A DNA stretch of 64,000 bases, from NCBI GenBank assembly GCA_028829895.1, contig CM054177.1, forward strand, positions 41,363,564 through 41,427,563, given 5' to 3'. The translations under genes were made by a program, and so were the position numbers. The stretch is from Sinotaia quadrata. Its lineage: Eukaryota > Mollusca > Gastropoda > Architaenioglossa > Viviparidae. The notes beneath the pieces are model-generated. The model had not been told where the DNA came from. It saw only the letters and a list, made by a program, of their open reading frames with translations, and did not search any database. The number at the start of each line of letters is the position of its first letter. Within the stretch, counting starts at the first letter, position 1. Shown piece after piece: positions 1 through 10,181 of this stretch.

Positions 1-708
1 GGCGATGTTTTCAGTTTTTGGTGGATTCCTGTGAGGCCTTCCTCCTTTCACTGGTATTCAAGGAGTTGGGCTGGGGTGTTCGTGCGTTGTTTGGTTTGTG
101 TATTGTATTTCTATGTCTGCTCGTTGTTACGACTGTCGTTAGTGTGTTTGTGTATGTTGGTTTTTTTATATATAATAATTTTATTGTTTTTAATAATAAT
201 TATATATATATATTTTTTAATAGTAGGTGGAGTGTGTTTGTCTCTAAGAGGTATATGTGTGTGTGTGTATTTGCAATAAAAAATTGTATTACAATTATTA
301 CAACGCTTTTGTATGTGGTTGTTTATGCTATCAGGGCACTAATTCTCGCTCAGTCGAGGGGCAAGGACCTTGCAATAAAAGTATTTATTCACCTCAGTGC
401 TTTGTTGTTTACACACGTGTAGAGCGCGCCCCGGAGATGATCCTCGCGCCTGTTATCTCAACTCTTCATTTTCTCCGCTTTAAAGAACAGATCAGATCCA
501 GACACTGTCAAACAGTTAATGAGGACAATTAAGATTGCATTTTTCTCGTGTACTGTCTTAGATTGCCAGAAAGGGTTTAGGGAATAATTCTCTGAAAACA
601 GCACTTCTTCCAATCGCAATCCTCTAGATTCCTTCTACATCGTCTAATAGATACTTATCTTTGCTTGTACTGAGCGCAGAAATAAAGAAATAGAAAAAGT
701 GTGTGATG
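1..708. other. Unique DNA, no gene recognised
   Basis: AT-rich sequence with a TA/AAT-rich stretch around 165-222. Reading frames open across 18-422 have low-complexity hydrophobic translations and no recognisable domain or splice context, so I do not call a gene. Confidence 0.5.
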
Positions 709-710
709 GA

Positions 711-752
711 GGGTTAGGGGTGGGGATGTGTGGTGGGTGGGGTGGGTGTGGA
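711..752 (+). other. G-rich tract, possible G-quadruplex
   Basis: The plus strand carries at least five closely spaced runs of three or four G (GGG, GGGG, GGGG, GGG, GGGG, GGG) with loops of one to about nine bases. This meets the usual G-quadruplex pattern. Whether it folds is inference. Confidence 0.55.
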
Positions 753-1566
753 AGGGAAACAGATGAGAATGAAAGCTAAAACGCAGGGGCTTACGACTGA
801 CGAAAACCAGGGCTTATTTTCTGAAGATTATCGAACCTCCTTAGATCTGATTGGAAACAGCTCTCGCCAACTAAAAAAGCAAACTTTTGTTTTCTCTACG
901 CGTGCGCTTGCAATTAGCTAAAATAAATTAAATAATTGGGAAATTTCTTGGATCAAAGGCTGTTCCATCCGTCGAACTACTGTGTTGTCAACGCTGCAAA
1001 CAATAATTATACAACAACGCCTTTTTCCTCTCCACAAGAGAAATAGTGGACGCACATTAAGGAAAAGAATCAGACATTTTATAGGGAAAACATAACTATG
1101 GGCTTAGATTAAATAAACTGAAAGGACTGCAATCCAATTTATCTAAGTATAATGACGAAATTCCCAACATCGCTCACTGCAGGCCAAGATATTCACCATC
1201 TTTCTCTGTCACCTGAACCCATCGCGTTTGATGGATTAGCGCATAATGCGTCCTCTGATGGTTGCCTGCAAAGTCCGTTTTCTTTTCCTCCCAATCGTTT
1301 GACTTTCAAGGTCATGAATTTGTTGGGTTTATTTTCTGCTTTCCTCTCTTCCATTCCCAAACCCCACCCCGGCCCCGAAACACGCATCAACAATCACACA
1401 CAAGCAGAATGAAAGCATAAATAAATGACATCTTATTATCGTGGACTTCACACACTTGTTGACCCGTCAGCATGACTTAAAGTCTTAGAGACTTAGACTT
1501 TAGAGGCATCTTTACTTTCTGCGTTTCTTCTTTTCTTGCGTGTTTCTGTTTGTTTCTCCCTACGGA
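753..1566. other. Unique DNA, no gene recognised
   Basis: A less AT-rich patch at about 1150-1400 is open on both strands (1152-1412 plus, 1193-1393 minus). Neither translation resembles a family I know and no convincing splice borders are visible. Confidence 0.45.
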
Positions 1567-1710
1567 GTTCTGTTAGTGTGTGCGTGTTTCTGCAAGTTTT
1601 TCTGTATGAATTTCTGTTAGTGTGTGCGTGTTGCTTTTGGTTTGCATTTTACTCTGTACAAAGAGCTGTTAGTGTGTGTTTGGTGCTGTTTGTGCGTTAC
1701 TACTTCTGTA
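1567..1710. repeat. Degenerate ~45-52-bp tandem repeat
   Basis: The phrase CTGTTAGTGTGTGCGTGTT recurs at about 1570, 1614 and 1666 (the last copy shortened), separated by diverged sequence. It runs directly into the GT microsatellite and may be its seed. Confidence 0.5.
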
Positions 1711-1828
<118 letters not shown>

Positions 1829-2033
1829 GACAGAAGGGTAGAAAAGAATATGGTGAATAGAATTACACTTAAGCACAACTGTTTTTTGCTAATTTAGTGA
1901 CGACTGACATTAATATGAGGAGTGATCGCAAGACAAGGTATACAGTTCGTTCGTTCTTAAGGTCATCTTCTGCATGATTGTCATCTCGTCATGACCATAT
2001 TAACTAGAATGAGTCTATTTAACAATTTAAAAT

Positions 2034-2268
2034 TTAGTCTTACAATTAACAAAACTTGTTAGCATACAATTAAAAAGACTGTTTACAAGTAATAAGCCTT
2101 ATTAGTTTACAATTAACAAGAGTTGTTAGATTACAATCGACAAGACTTTTAATTTACAATTAATAAGATTTATTAGCTTATAATTAACAAGACTTTTTAG
2201 TATACAACTTACAAGAAGTCTTAGTTTACAATTAACAAGACTTGTTAGTACAAAATTAGCAATGCACA
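2034..2268. repeat. Degenerate ~24-bp minisatellite, about 10 copies
   Basis: Units resemble TTAGTTTACAATTAACAAGA followed by CTTG. Every copy is diverged, and alignment by the TTAG and ACAAT anchors is clear. AT-rich and non-coding. Confidence 0.75.
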
Positions 2269-2596
2269 AGATCACGAGATGCAATTCACAATTTATGAGA
2301 TTAGCTTTTCATAAAAATTACGTCAAACGTTAACATTTCCCGTCAGGTCAATGTTCACATAATCATCTACTTATATATTCAGGACTTCTTTGTCCAGATA
2401 GTTTTAGAATTTAACTGACAATTATTGTTATGTGTACCATACATTTACTTAAGTTTACGACTAAAAAATGGCTCTCTCTCTCCATCTTTGTTGCTGCCAT
2501 TAAGGCCGCAATATTCAAAGGAATAGAGATGTTACATGGTAGTAAAACAGTGCAAGATAGAACAAAGAATGAGGTGGAAATAGTAATTGCAAGACA

Positions 2597-2892
2597 ACAG
2601 TAGAACAAGCGCAAGTGAGTTTAGCAAGACACGTGACATACCAAGAGAACAGTAGAAGAAGCGGAAGTGAGTATAGCAAGACACGTGACATACTAAGAAA
2701 ACAGTAGAAGAAGCGGAAGTGAGTATAGCAAGACACGTGACATACCATGAGAACAGTAGAAGAAGTGGAAGTGAATATAGCAAGACACGTGACATACTAA
2801 GAAAACAGTAGAAGAAGCGGAAGTGAATATAGCAAGACACGTGACATACTAAGAAAACAGTAGAAGAAGCGGAAGTGAGTATAACAAGACAC
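2597..2892. repeat. 52-bp minisatellite with an E-box in each copy
   Basis: Copies start with ACAGTAGA at 2597, 2649, 2701, 2753, 2805 and 2857, exactly 52 bases apart. Five copies contain CACGTG (2630, 2682, 2734, 2786, 2838) in the context GACACGTGAC. The sixth, partial copy reads CACTTG at that point. The unit is not a multiple of three, so reading frames through it are artefacts. It lies in the intron just 3' of the Ig-domain exon as read on the minus strand. Confidence 0.95.
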
Positions 2893-2989
2893 TTGCCGAC
2901 GATTGGTCAAATAGCAAACCACCGTCGAGGCAAAAGGTCAAAGTGTCGGGTGCAACTGATACACGGACACAACACGCCACAGGGCCTAC

Positions 2990-3126
2990 CTTTTTAGTGC
3001 CCAGATGCTGTATGCTACAAGGCAGCACTGCCCTCCCGCCCTCCCTGACGGTCATATTTGTGGGCAAGGGCAAGAAAACTGGATCCATCGGAATATAGGT
3101 GTAAGTATCGAAAGTATCGTCAAAAG
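2990..3126 (-). CDS. Internal exon, N-terminal half of an Ig domain (DPR/DIP/lachesin/zig-8-like)
   Basis: The exon encodes 45 whole codons after a two-base partial codon, ending CSIQHLGTKK. The features Y-I-P-M-D-P, then P-T-N-M-T-V-R-E-G, then A-V-L-P-C, then H-L-G-T-K-K match strands A to C of a neuronal Ig domain: the cysteine is the first of the disulfide pair, and L-G-x-x-x-V-x-W is the hallmark of the DPR/DIP/lachesin/IgLON group. The residue after the border would be V, then x-W-x-R on the next exon. On the minus strand the exon is preceded by TTTTGTGCTTTCAG (acceptor) with a possible CTAAT branch point near 3141-3145, and followed by AAG|GTAGGC (donor). It enters in phase 1 and leaves in phase 0. 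Such proteins are secreted or GPI-anchored adhesion molecules for synaptic partner recognition. I could not find the flanking exons. An exact family name needs a search. Confidence 0.75.
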
Positions 3127-3145
3127 CTGAAAGCACAAAATTAGC

Positions 3146-3639
3146 ACATGACGTCACTCAATAGTTTATTACTAATATGTATTAGATGATATATAGCACA
3201 TGATGTAAATCAATAATGTATTACTAATATGTATTATTAGATGATATATAGCACATGATGTAAATCAATAATGTATTACTAATATGTATTATTAGATAAT
3301 ATATAGCACATGATGTAACTCAATAATGTATTACTAATATGTATTATTAGATGATATATAGCACATGATGTAACTCAATAATGTATTACTAATATGTATT
3401 ATTAGATGATATATAGCACATGATGTAACTCAATAATGTATTACTAATATGTATTATTAGATGATATATAGCACATGATGTAACTCAATAATGTATTACT
3501 AATATGTATTATTAGATGATATATAGCACATGATGTAACTCAATAATGTATTACTAATATGTATTATTAGATGATATATAGCACATGATGTAACTCTAGT
3601 TTATTACTAAAAAAATATTATTATCAGATGATATATAGC
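3146..3639. repeat. 55-bp minisatellite, 9 copies
   Basis: Copies begin ACATGATGTAA at 3198 and then every 55 bases to 3583. A first copy at 3146 lacks 3 bases and the last is diverged. The middle copies are almost identical, suggesting recent expansion. The array begins 20 bases from the Ig exon acceptor, so part of the probable branch-point region is made of repeat. Confidence 0.96.
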
Positions 3640-4005
3640 GTTATGGTTTTTCAATTGATATTACACAATTCGTTTCTTTAATCAAAGACTATCAAAAGAA
3701 GCAGCAGTACACTGATTTTATATGCGCAAATATTATCAAAACAATGTACTCTGATGTTAACTTGTACAACGCTCGATACACTGTAGAACGTTAATTTATT
3801 CTGCGTCAAGATCATTACATGATGTTTGCATTATTACATTTGGATCATCAGAAGATCTATTGTATTACAGATCCAGCACAAAGGTGGTCAACCTAAATTG
3901 CAAAATATTAATAAATTCCAAATAATTTACAATCAACATCTATGCAATAAGAGAAGACACTACATACTAATACTTTGTACTGATCTTTGTGTTTTGTGGG
4001 TACTT
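3640..4005. other. Unique AT-rich DNA
   Basis: Nothing recognisable as a gene or repeat. Confidence 0.5.
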
Positions 4006-4075
<70 letters not shown>

Positions 4076-4086
4076 CAGAGAGACAG
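4006..4086. repeat. (GA)n then GAGACA microsatellite
   Basis: About 50 bases of GA followed by interspersed GACAGA units. A purine tract of this kind can form triplex DNA. Confidence 0.95.
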
Positions 4087-4103
4087 GCAATGTGTATATG
4101 TGA

Positions 4104-4123
4104 GCGCGCGCGCGTGTGTGTGT
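4104..4123. other. (GC)n(GT)n, Z-DNA-prone tract
   Basis: Alternating GC runs straight into GT. This purine-pyrimidine pattern is the classic Z-DNA former. No other role is visible. Confidence 0.7.
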
Positions 4124-4250
4124 CCGTAAAATTTTACACTTTGCGTGTTTACGCTCGCCTACTTTACAAAAGTATGATTTATTTATTATTACCAACATTT
4201 TCAATAATACCGATAAAATTCGTTTAATATTGCAGCTGTCTGTTTTGTTT

Positions 4251-4310
4251 GTAATCGAACTCAGAAGCAATATAATGTATGTAATCGAACTCAGAAGCAA
4301 TATAATGTAT
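4251..4310. repeat. Perfect 30-bp tandem duplication
   Basis: Two identical 30-base units starting GTAATCGAACTCAG at 4251 and 4281. Confidence 0.97.
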
Positions 4311-4677
4311 GCAGAAAGACATAAACACTTATGCACAACACCTAGCATAATTCCACCCTTCCACTACTAAATACAAACAAGAGGCGAACCGAAAGGAAAT
4401 TCACCGATGAAATATCAAGCAGAGTGTGCAGAGGTAGGGGAGAAGGAGAGAGAGCGGGGATTAGTCAACAAATAATCATGCAAGCATTTGTTTTCGACCT
4501 AAGCATCTCAAAACTACACATGCGCAACCAGCACAGCAACAGAATTCAAACTGTACGTCGGTCATCGTCCTCAAAACCCACTTCCTAATTCCTTTGCTCT
4601 TTTTAAAACAATTTACTTTTTTACCCTCCCCTCCCCCCAACTTTGAACACATTTCAGGCACACATGGTCCTGCTTGC
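4311..4677. other. Unique DNA
   Basis: No gene or repeat recognised. A short purine-rich stretch lies near 4434-4460. Confidence 0.45.
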
Positions 4678-4772
4678 TATCTGTGATGAAATGGAGTGTG
4701 GAGCAGCAAGGCTAAAAGAAGTGAAAACGATCACCTAGGAACACGTTTTGCTTGTGATAGGATAATAGAATA
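4678..4772. repeat. First copy of a ~95-bp duplicated segment
   Basis: Shares GATGAAATGGAGTGTGGAGC, GAACGATCA-like and GTTTTG-TTGTGA-like blocks, in the same order, with 4920-5014 (one base differs in the first block). The copies are diverged and flank a microsatellite. Confidence 0.8.
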
Positions 4773-4834
4773 TGCAGACGTCTGCTAACCGCAACCCTTT
4801 TTCTATGGTAATATAAAATCCGCAAAATCAAATC

Positions 4835-4847
4835 CAACACGCACGCA

Positions 4848-4905
<58 letters not shown>
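4835..4905. repeat. (CACG)n(CA)n microsatellite
   Basis: About seven CACG units then about 20 CA units. It sits between the two copies of a ~95-bp duplication. Confidence 0.95.
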
Positions 4906-4907
<2 letters not shown>

Positions 4908-4919
4908 CCTGGATATTAC

Positions 4920-5014
4920 CAGCTGTAATGAAATGGAGTGTGGAGCAGCTAAACTTTTGAAAGTGAGAACGATCAGTGTAGGGATGCGTTTTTGTTGTGA
5001 CACAGTAATAAAAC
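4920..5014. repeat. Second copy of the ~95-bp duplicated segment
   Basis: A direct, diverged copy of 4678-4772, on the other side of the CACG/CA microsatellite. Confidence 0.8.
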
Positions 5015-5855
5015 GAGTACACTTCTCTGCTCAAGTGTTATGATATAACGCTCTCCACAGCTGCATCGATGCATTCTATTAAGCATACAGCTCCACACAC
5101 GAAGCAACCTACATCTGGTTTTAAAATTAAAATAAAGCAAAATCACCACCGACTTCAACCTTCCTGCCCTCAACGAACACACACATCCATGCATACGTAC
5201 GTTCGGGAACAAACGAACACACAGGAACACATAAAATCAGTAAATTTTACAAAGCACGGAATTGACTCTTGAACAATTTCTGTGGGACAGGGAGTGTTGA
5301 ATAATCGTGAAACGCTTGTAGCAGAGAAAATGACAAGAGCGAAGAATGGGTAGCGACGTGAAGTCTTGCGTTTTGACAAGTTAATTTTCTGTAGTGCAGA
5401 AGAGATCAAATTCCTTGGCTGTCCGCTTATCATAGAACCACAGACATGCGCAGCCGATTAATATAGATATCTATGAACATATTTTGATAACCTGCCGTTC
5501 GATGCTATTTTGAACTTGTTTCTATGCCCGTTTCTTTCAGATCAGTAATCTGCAGCAAGGATGCAAGTTGACTTAATCGTTGAAATTCATTGGCGACAGG
5601 AATTCACCCACTTTCTGTTTGCTTTCTTAGCAATTTGGCGAGCATAAGACTAAACAAGAAAACAGATTAAGGCGAAAAGAAAAACAATACTCGAAAGCAT
5701 GACGAAAATAACTTATTACATTAAGATAGCTCTTGCGCGCAACGTAAACAATCATAAGTCATGCACTCGTATGTAGGCTGCTGTTTACTCTCAAAGTTAA
5801 GAAAATTAAGAGTTAACTTTGATATGACAGCACGTTACGTAACCAAATATATATT
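5015..5855. other. Unique DNA, no gene recognised
   Basis: Reading frames at 5069-5272 (plus) and 5170-5433 (minus) overlap one another and resemble no known family. Confidence 0.45.
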
Positions 5856-5904
5856 TATCTATCTATCTGTCTATCTATCAATCTATCTATCTATCTATCT
5901 GTCC

Positions 5905-5950
<46 letters not shown>

Positions 5951-5951
5951 A
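5856..5951. repeat. (ATCT)n microsatellite
   Basis: About 24 tetranucleotide units with a few GTCT, ATCA and GTCC variants. Confidence 0.97.
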
Positions 5952-6823
5952 TGCCTACACTTCAACGTCATGTGCCTGGTGTGATTGATGTAGATTAGAG
6001 CATGCATCCTTTCATCAATTTCTTTTTTGCAAAGTTTTAATGCTCAATCTTTGCAATATTCATTGTGATGAAAAGTTTATTTTCGGATTGTTCAGTGTTT
6101 CGTGTAGTTGAATATACTCATACAAGTGAATATCACATTAAATGAATGCGTTTCGTCTCTGGATACAAAAGTGAGTACTTCATGATCACTGGAGAGGCAA
6201 TAATTGCTCACAACACTGAATAAAGCCCAGTCTTTGGTCGTGGTCATGGATATAAAGGTCAGAAGCGTTCCATGAGTTCGGACGAAACGGGCAATAACGC
6301 GGAATTTGGTCCGCAACTCCGGGATCAGTCTACGAACTTGACCCATTTACAAAAGCCGGAGACAGCAGACGTGATAATAAAAAGACCAGTGTGAAATCAT
6401 GTGACCTTATTTAAGAGGACAATGTTTTCTGCATAATAATATGAATACATTGTCAGTGACTTCACGTGACCTTGGAGGCACGTGGTTCCGGAAGGCAGTA
6501 AATGTCTCTCGTGACCTTCGCGGACCTTTTTCGATTAACACTTTAAACTGATCCAATTGTCTTATCTCCTCGAAGACATGTTTGTTCCATTTTTGAAATC
6601 AATATGTATCACGACTGGCAATTATTTATGTGTGCTCTGTGAATGTAATTCCAGTTGCTACATTTTGGGACTCTGTGATGTTTAGAGACATGGGACCAAG
6701 GTTTGCAAAGAAAACGTTGCTCATGCTCGAAACAACAACAAAACATGTTTAAAGTTGTCTGTGTACTGTAAATGATTAGGTATATTTCATAAAGCTTATC
6801 AAAAGACTGTTTCACAAGTGCTA
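5952..6823. other. Unique DNA; possible regulatory patch inside
   Basis: A minus-strand frame at 6092-6346 (84 codons) reads without obvious low complexity but matches no family I know and has no clear splice borders. A cluster of nuclear-receptor half-sites is listed separately. Confidence 0.4.
6402..6518 (-). promoter_or_regulatory. Cluster of three AAGGTCA half-sites with an E-box
   Basis: TGACCTT occurs at 6402-6408, 6467-6473 and 6512-6518, so the minus strand reads AAGGTCA three times within 117 bases. The middle site overlaps a CACGTG E-box (CCAAGGTCACGTG on the minus strand). Monomeric nuclear receptors of the NR5A/ERR type are known to bind extended AAGGTCA sites. Function here is inference from motif density only. 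Confidence 0.3.
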
Positions 6824-6965
<142 letters not shown>

Positions 6966-7035
6966 GTGTAATACCCGTATGTTTATTTGTCTTTCAAGTT
7001 TTATTATAGTCGAGCTCGTGGAAAAAGAAAAAAAA

Positions 7036-7037
<2 letters not shown>

Positions 7038-7104
<67 letters not shown>

Positions 7105-7230
7105 TGTGTGTGTTGTGTGTTGTGTGTGCCGTGTGTGTGTGTGTGTGTGTTGTGTGTGTATGTGTGTGTGTTATGTGTGTATGTTGTGTACGTATTTGTG
7201 TGTGTGTATGTGTGTATATGTGTTTGTTTA
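7038..7230. repeat. (GT)n microsatellite with compound tail
   Basis: Pure GT for about 65 bases, then GTGTT, GTGCC and GTAT interruptions for a further 125 bases. Confidence 0.95.
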
Positions 7231-7654
7231 GTGAATACAAAGATGTTTTCTGTATTTGTTAGTGAATGTTGGTTTGTAATGTGAGTGAAGTGGTGCAGGG
7301 TGTGTGTGTGTACGAGTTGTCACTAGGTTGAGCGTAACAGATTAACACAGTGAAGGCGGGGGGTGGGTGAGGGATGGATGGTGGAGATCGAGATCCAGTA
7401 ACGTAGCTGTACATCTATTGCTTCGTTGACTCTCAGCTGCAGCACAAGGCATCTGCGCACCACCTCATGCACTATCCTTGTATTCCGACCTTTCATCTCA
7501 CACTGAGATGTAGATTGACGCCACAGCAGCTTACTGGCGAGCGACACAAACACAATAAGTTACGATCCTCGCTTCAAACGTTGGGCGAGTCTTGAATATT
7601 GGGGAAACAGCTTAGGGAAACATCTTTTCTCTTCATTTTTTTAATGGGGCGCTG
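7231..7654. other. Unique DNA
   Basis: A minus-strand frame at 7323-7553 has no recognisable domain. A G-rich stretch at about 7355-7377 has three to four G runs. Confidence 0.4.
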
Positions 7655-8254
7655 TGGTATTTAGCGTACGCTGTAACTCTTGTCCACATTGTTGTGGTAT
7701 TTAGCGTACGCTGTAACTGTTGTCCATGTTGTTGTGGTATTTAGCGTACGCTGTAACTGTTGTCCACATTGTTGTGGTATTTAGCGTACGCAGTAACTGT
7801 TGTCCACATTGTTGTGGTATTTAGCGTACGCTGTAACTGTTGTCCACATTGTTGTGGTGTTTAGCGTACGCTGTAACTGTTGTCCACATTGTTGTGGTGT
7901 TTAGCGTACGCAGTAACTCTTGTCCACATTGTTGTGGTATTTAGCGTACGCAGTAACTCTTGTCCACATTGTTGTGGTATTTAGCGTACGCAGTAACTCT
8001 TGTCCATATTGTTGTGGTGTTTAGCGTACGCAGTAACTCTTGTCCACATTGTTGTGGTGTTTAGCGTACGCAGTAACTCTTGTCCACATTGTTGTGGTAT
8101 TTAGCGTACGCAGTAACTCTTGTCCACATTGTTGTGGTATTTAGCGTACGCAGTAACTCTTGTCCACATTGTTGTGGTGTTTAGCGTACGCAGTAACTCT
8201 TGTCCACATTGTTGTGGTGTTTAGCGTACGCAGTAACTCTTGTCCACATTGTTG
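7655..8254. repeat. 40-bp minisatellite, 15 copies, with 160-bp higher-order period
   Basis: Copies begin TGGTATTTAGCGTACGC or TGGTGTTTAGCGTACGC every 40 bases exactly from 7655 to 8215. From copy 4 onward the TAT/TGT variants follow the order TAT, TAT, TGT, TGT three times over, which gives a 160-bp higher-order repeat. Early copies carry CGCTGTAAC, making AGCGTACGCT a perfect palindrome. Later copies carry CGCAGTAAC. Confidence 0.98.
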
Positions 8255-9560
8255 TTTGCTCGACTCTTGCCTGATTTCATAAAAGTTTGTGGCAAAACAG
8301 AAACATGATGATTGTTTAACATTTTATTTTCTATCTTGCATTTAGCCAATTTCCTGATTGATGCACAGTAGCGACTGCTAGAAAAAAGGTGTTAGAGTAT
8401 TATTATTACTTTTGTTTACCGCTTATTATTTCGCATGAAAAAGATTTCTTCATCTGATACAATGTGAAAAGACACGTCCAAAATCATCTCCTTTTTTAAT
8501 TCCACACAGTTATAGTGCAAACAACTGCCTAGTGCCGTCACAGGTTTGCCAGTGTTAAATGCTTTGCCATTGTTTCCAATAGCGTCGCACGTAAAATGGG
8601 AAAAACGGACAGGGGGTATACTCATCTGAACGTTTCGAAATCTGTAAGAACGGTTTTTGTTGAGCGTGAACAGGAGTACAGAATGTGTAAATTGTCCCAT
8701 GGGTTCTTGGTGCTGTGCCAACATTCATCAAAGGTTTTATTAAAATGCATGCAACTGTGTGTTATATGATGGGAAATTTTCCCATATATTTTATATAAAT
8801 TTTCATGACATGTAATTTAAATTGAATACTATTTGTAATTCGAATGACGTGTGCATTGCATCATGCTTGTTTCGGCAGTGAGGTCCTGAATGAGTCCTGC
8901 GTAGTGGCAGATTGTCCGGTCTTTATTACTTGTGTCAGATGGGTGAGCAAGTGTTTGTTGTTTAAATGGCCAGTAAACGTGGCAAGGGATTCATTTGCGG
9001 CGTGTGTATGTTTTGGGATATACAATGAGAAGCGTTGTTACGGAATCCGCAGAGGTGGTTGGAAGTTGTTATGAAAGTCATAATAGTATTAGCTCTAAGT
9101 AACTGGCTGGATCGAAGGCGTGTCTAGTAGACACAGGTGTGATTTCAAGGGAAATAAAAGTGATCGCGAATTTTACCCTTTATTCCTTTTTCAATCATCT
9201 CTTGGGGTGAGCATTTGAGACTTGGTCCCTCCCTATTTGGGTTGTACATGGATCAGTAAAACCCTGCCTGGATAAGGGATTTTGGACTTTTGTCTTGGTT
9301 TTGATTTTCATTTGGTTTCATCTTGATCTTTGGTGGAATCTGGAATCTATTCCTGATGTGATGTCATATCCTATTGAGACTCTACCAGCGTGTGTACGTC
9401 ACTCCAGCACATCAGATAAGTTGTGATCCGAAGTGACTACAGTGTTGCTTGAAGTTGCTCTATGTTACTTATTTTCTAAATCTTGTTAACTTTTATTAAA
9501 TTTCTTGTTATTTTTCTTTAAACGTAATTCTGTGACGCCAACGCCATCTAGTTAATGAAT
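8255..9560. other. Unique DNA, no gene assigned
   Basis: Contains the unassigned minus-strand frame at 8416-8724, a TGGGAAA-T-TTTCCCA inverted repeat at about 8769-8783 and a GTGTCTA-G-TAGACAC inverted repeat at 9120-9134. No splice-supported exon is seen. Confidence 0.4.
8416..8724 (-). other. Unassigned open reading frame, 102 codons
   Basis: The translation has balanced amino-acid use, without simple repeats. It includes the segments IPPVRFSHFTCDAIGNNGK and HYNCVELKKEMILDVSFHIV. I recognise no domain. It lies outside the flanking minisatellite, in single-copy DNA. No strong splice borders are evident and no opposite-strand gene explains it. It could be chance, a retroposed fragment or a small exon. 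Confidence 0.15.
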
Positions 9561-9600
9561 TTTATTATTATTATTAATAATAATAATAATTAATTAATCA
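9561..9600. repeat. TTA/ATA trinucleotide tract
   Basis: TTATTA followed by AATAAT, giving an imperfect inverted repeat, then TTAATTAA. Confidence 0.85.
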
Positions 9601-10160
9601 CCCATAACTAATTATAAGGTATGAGAATTTTAATTTATGTTATTAATAATTGACCAGCAAACACTACTCGCCTCTCGCACTTGACGGATATGCAGGCACT
9701 GTAAAAGTTTTCTCTCTTCTACAATATTAAATACAAACATTTTACCTCACACATTATTTCCATTGGTGGAAAACGTCTTACGAAAGGAGAAGATAAATCC
9801 GTCTTTTAATGTATAATTAGTGAGCCCTACGTTCTTCTCCAAAATAAGGTTATCAATATGTGTAAGAAGTACAATAAATTTAACAATAAATTTATTAAAT
9901 CAACAATCAAATATAAATTTTAATAATACACGTACAATGAAAAAATATTACTTGACATCAATATTTCCATGAAACCACTTTCAAATAATTTTAATATCTA
10001 ATCAGTGTTATATCCTAACACACAATTCAATAGATTAGTGTCAGTACAAATCACAGATAGTTCTTATCAGAGAACAGAAATGGAGCCATTAGAGATAACT
10101 GATAATTATAATAGTTCCCATATAACCTTGTTTGGCGAAGCTGCAAACGTCTTTTTGCAG
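9601..10160. other. AT-rich unique DNA
   Basis: No gene recognised. A short CTGCAAA...TTTGCAG hairpin lies directly before the T run at 10161. Confidence 0.5.
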
Positions 10161-10181
10161 TTTTTTTTTTTTTTTTTTTTT
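10161..10181. repeat. Poly(T) tract, 21 bases
   Basis: An uninterrupted T run. It could be the 3' tail of a minus-strand retroposon, but I see no target duplication or element body. Confidence 0.9.

Noticed and set aside
18..422. 134-codon plus-strand frame at the window start
   Set aside because: Low-complexity hydrophobic translation from T-rich DNA, overlapped by other frames, with no domain.
10158..10181. Poly(T) run as the tail of a minus-strand SINE
   Set aside because: No target duplication, promoter boxes or element body could be seen beside it.
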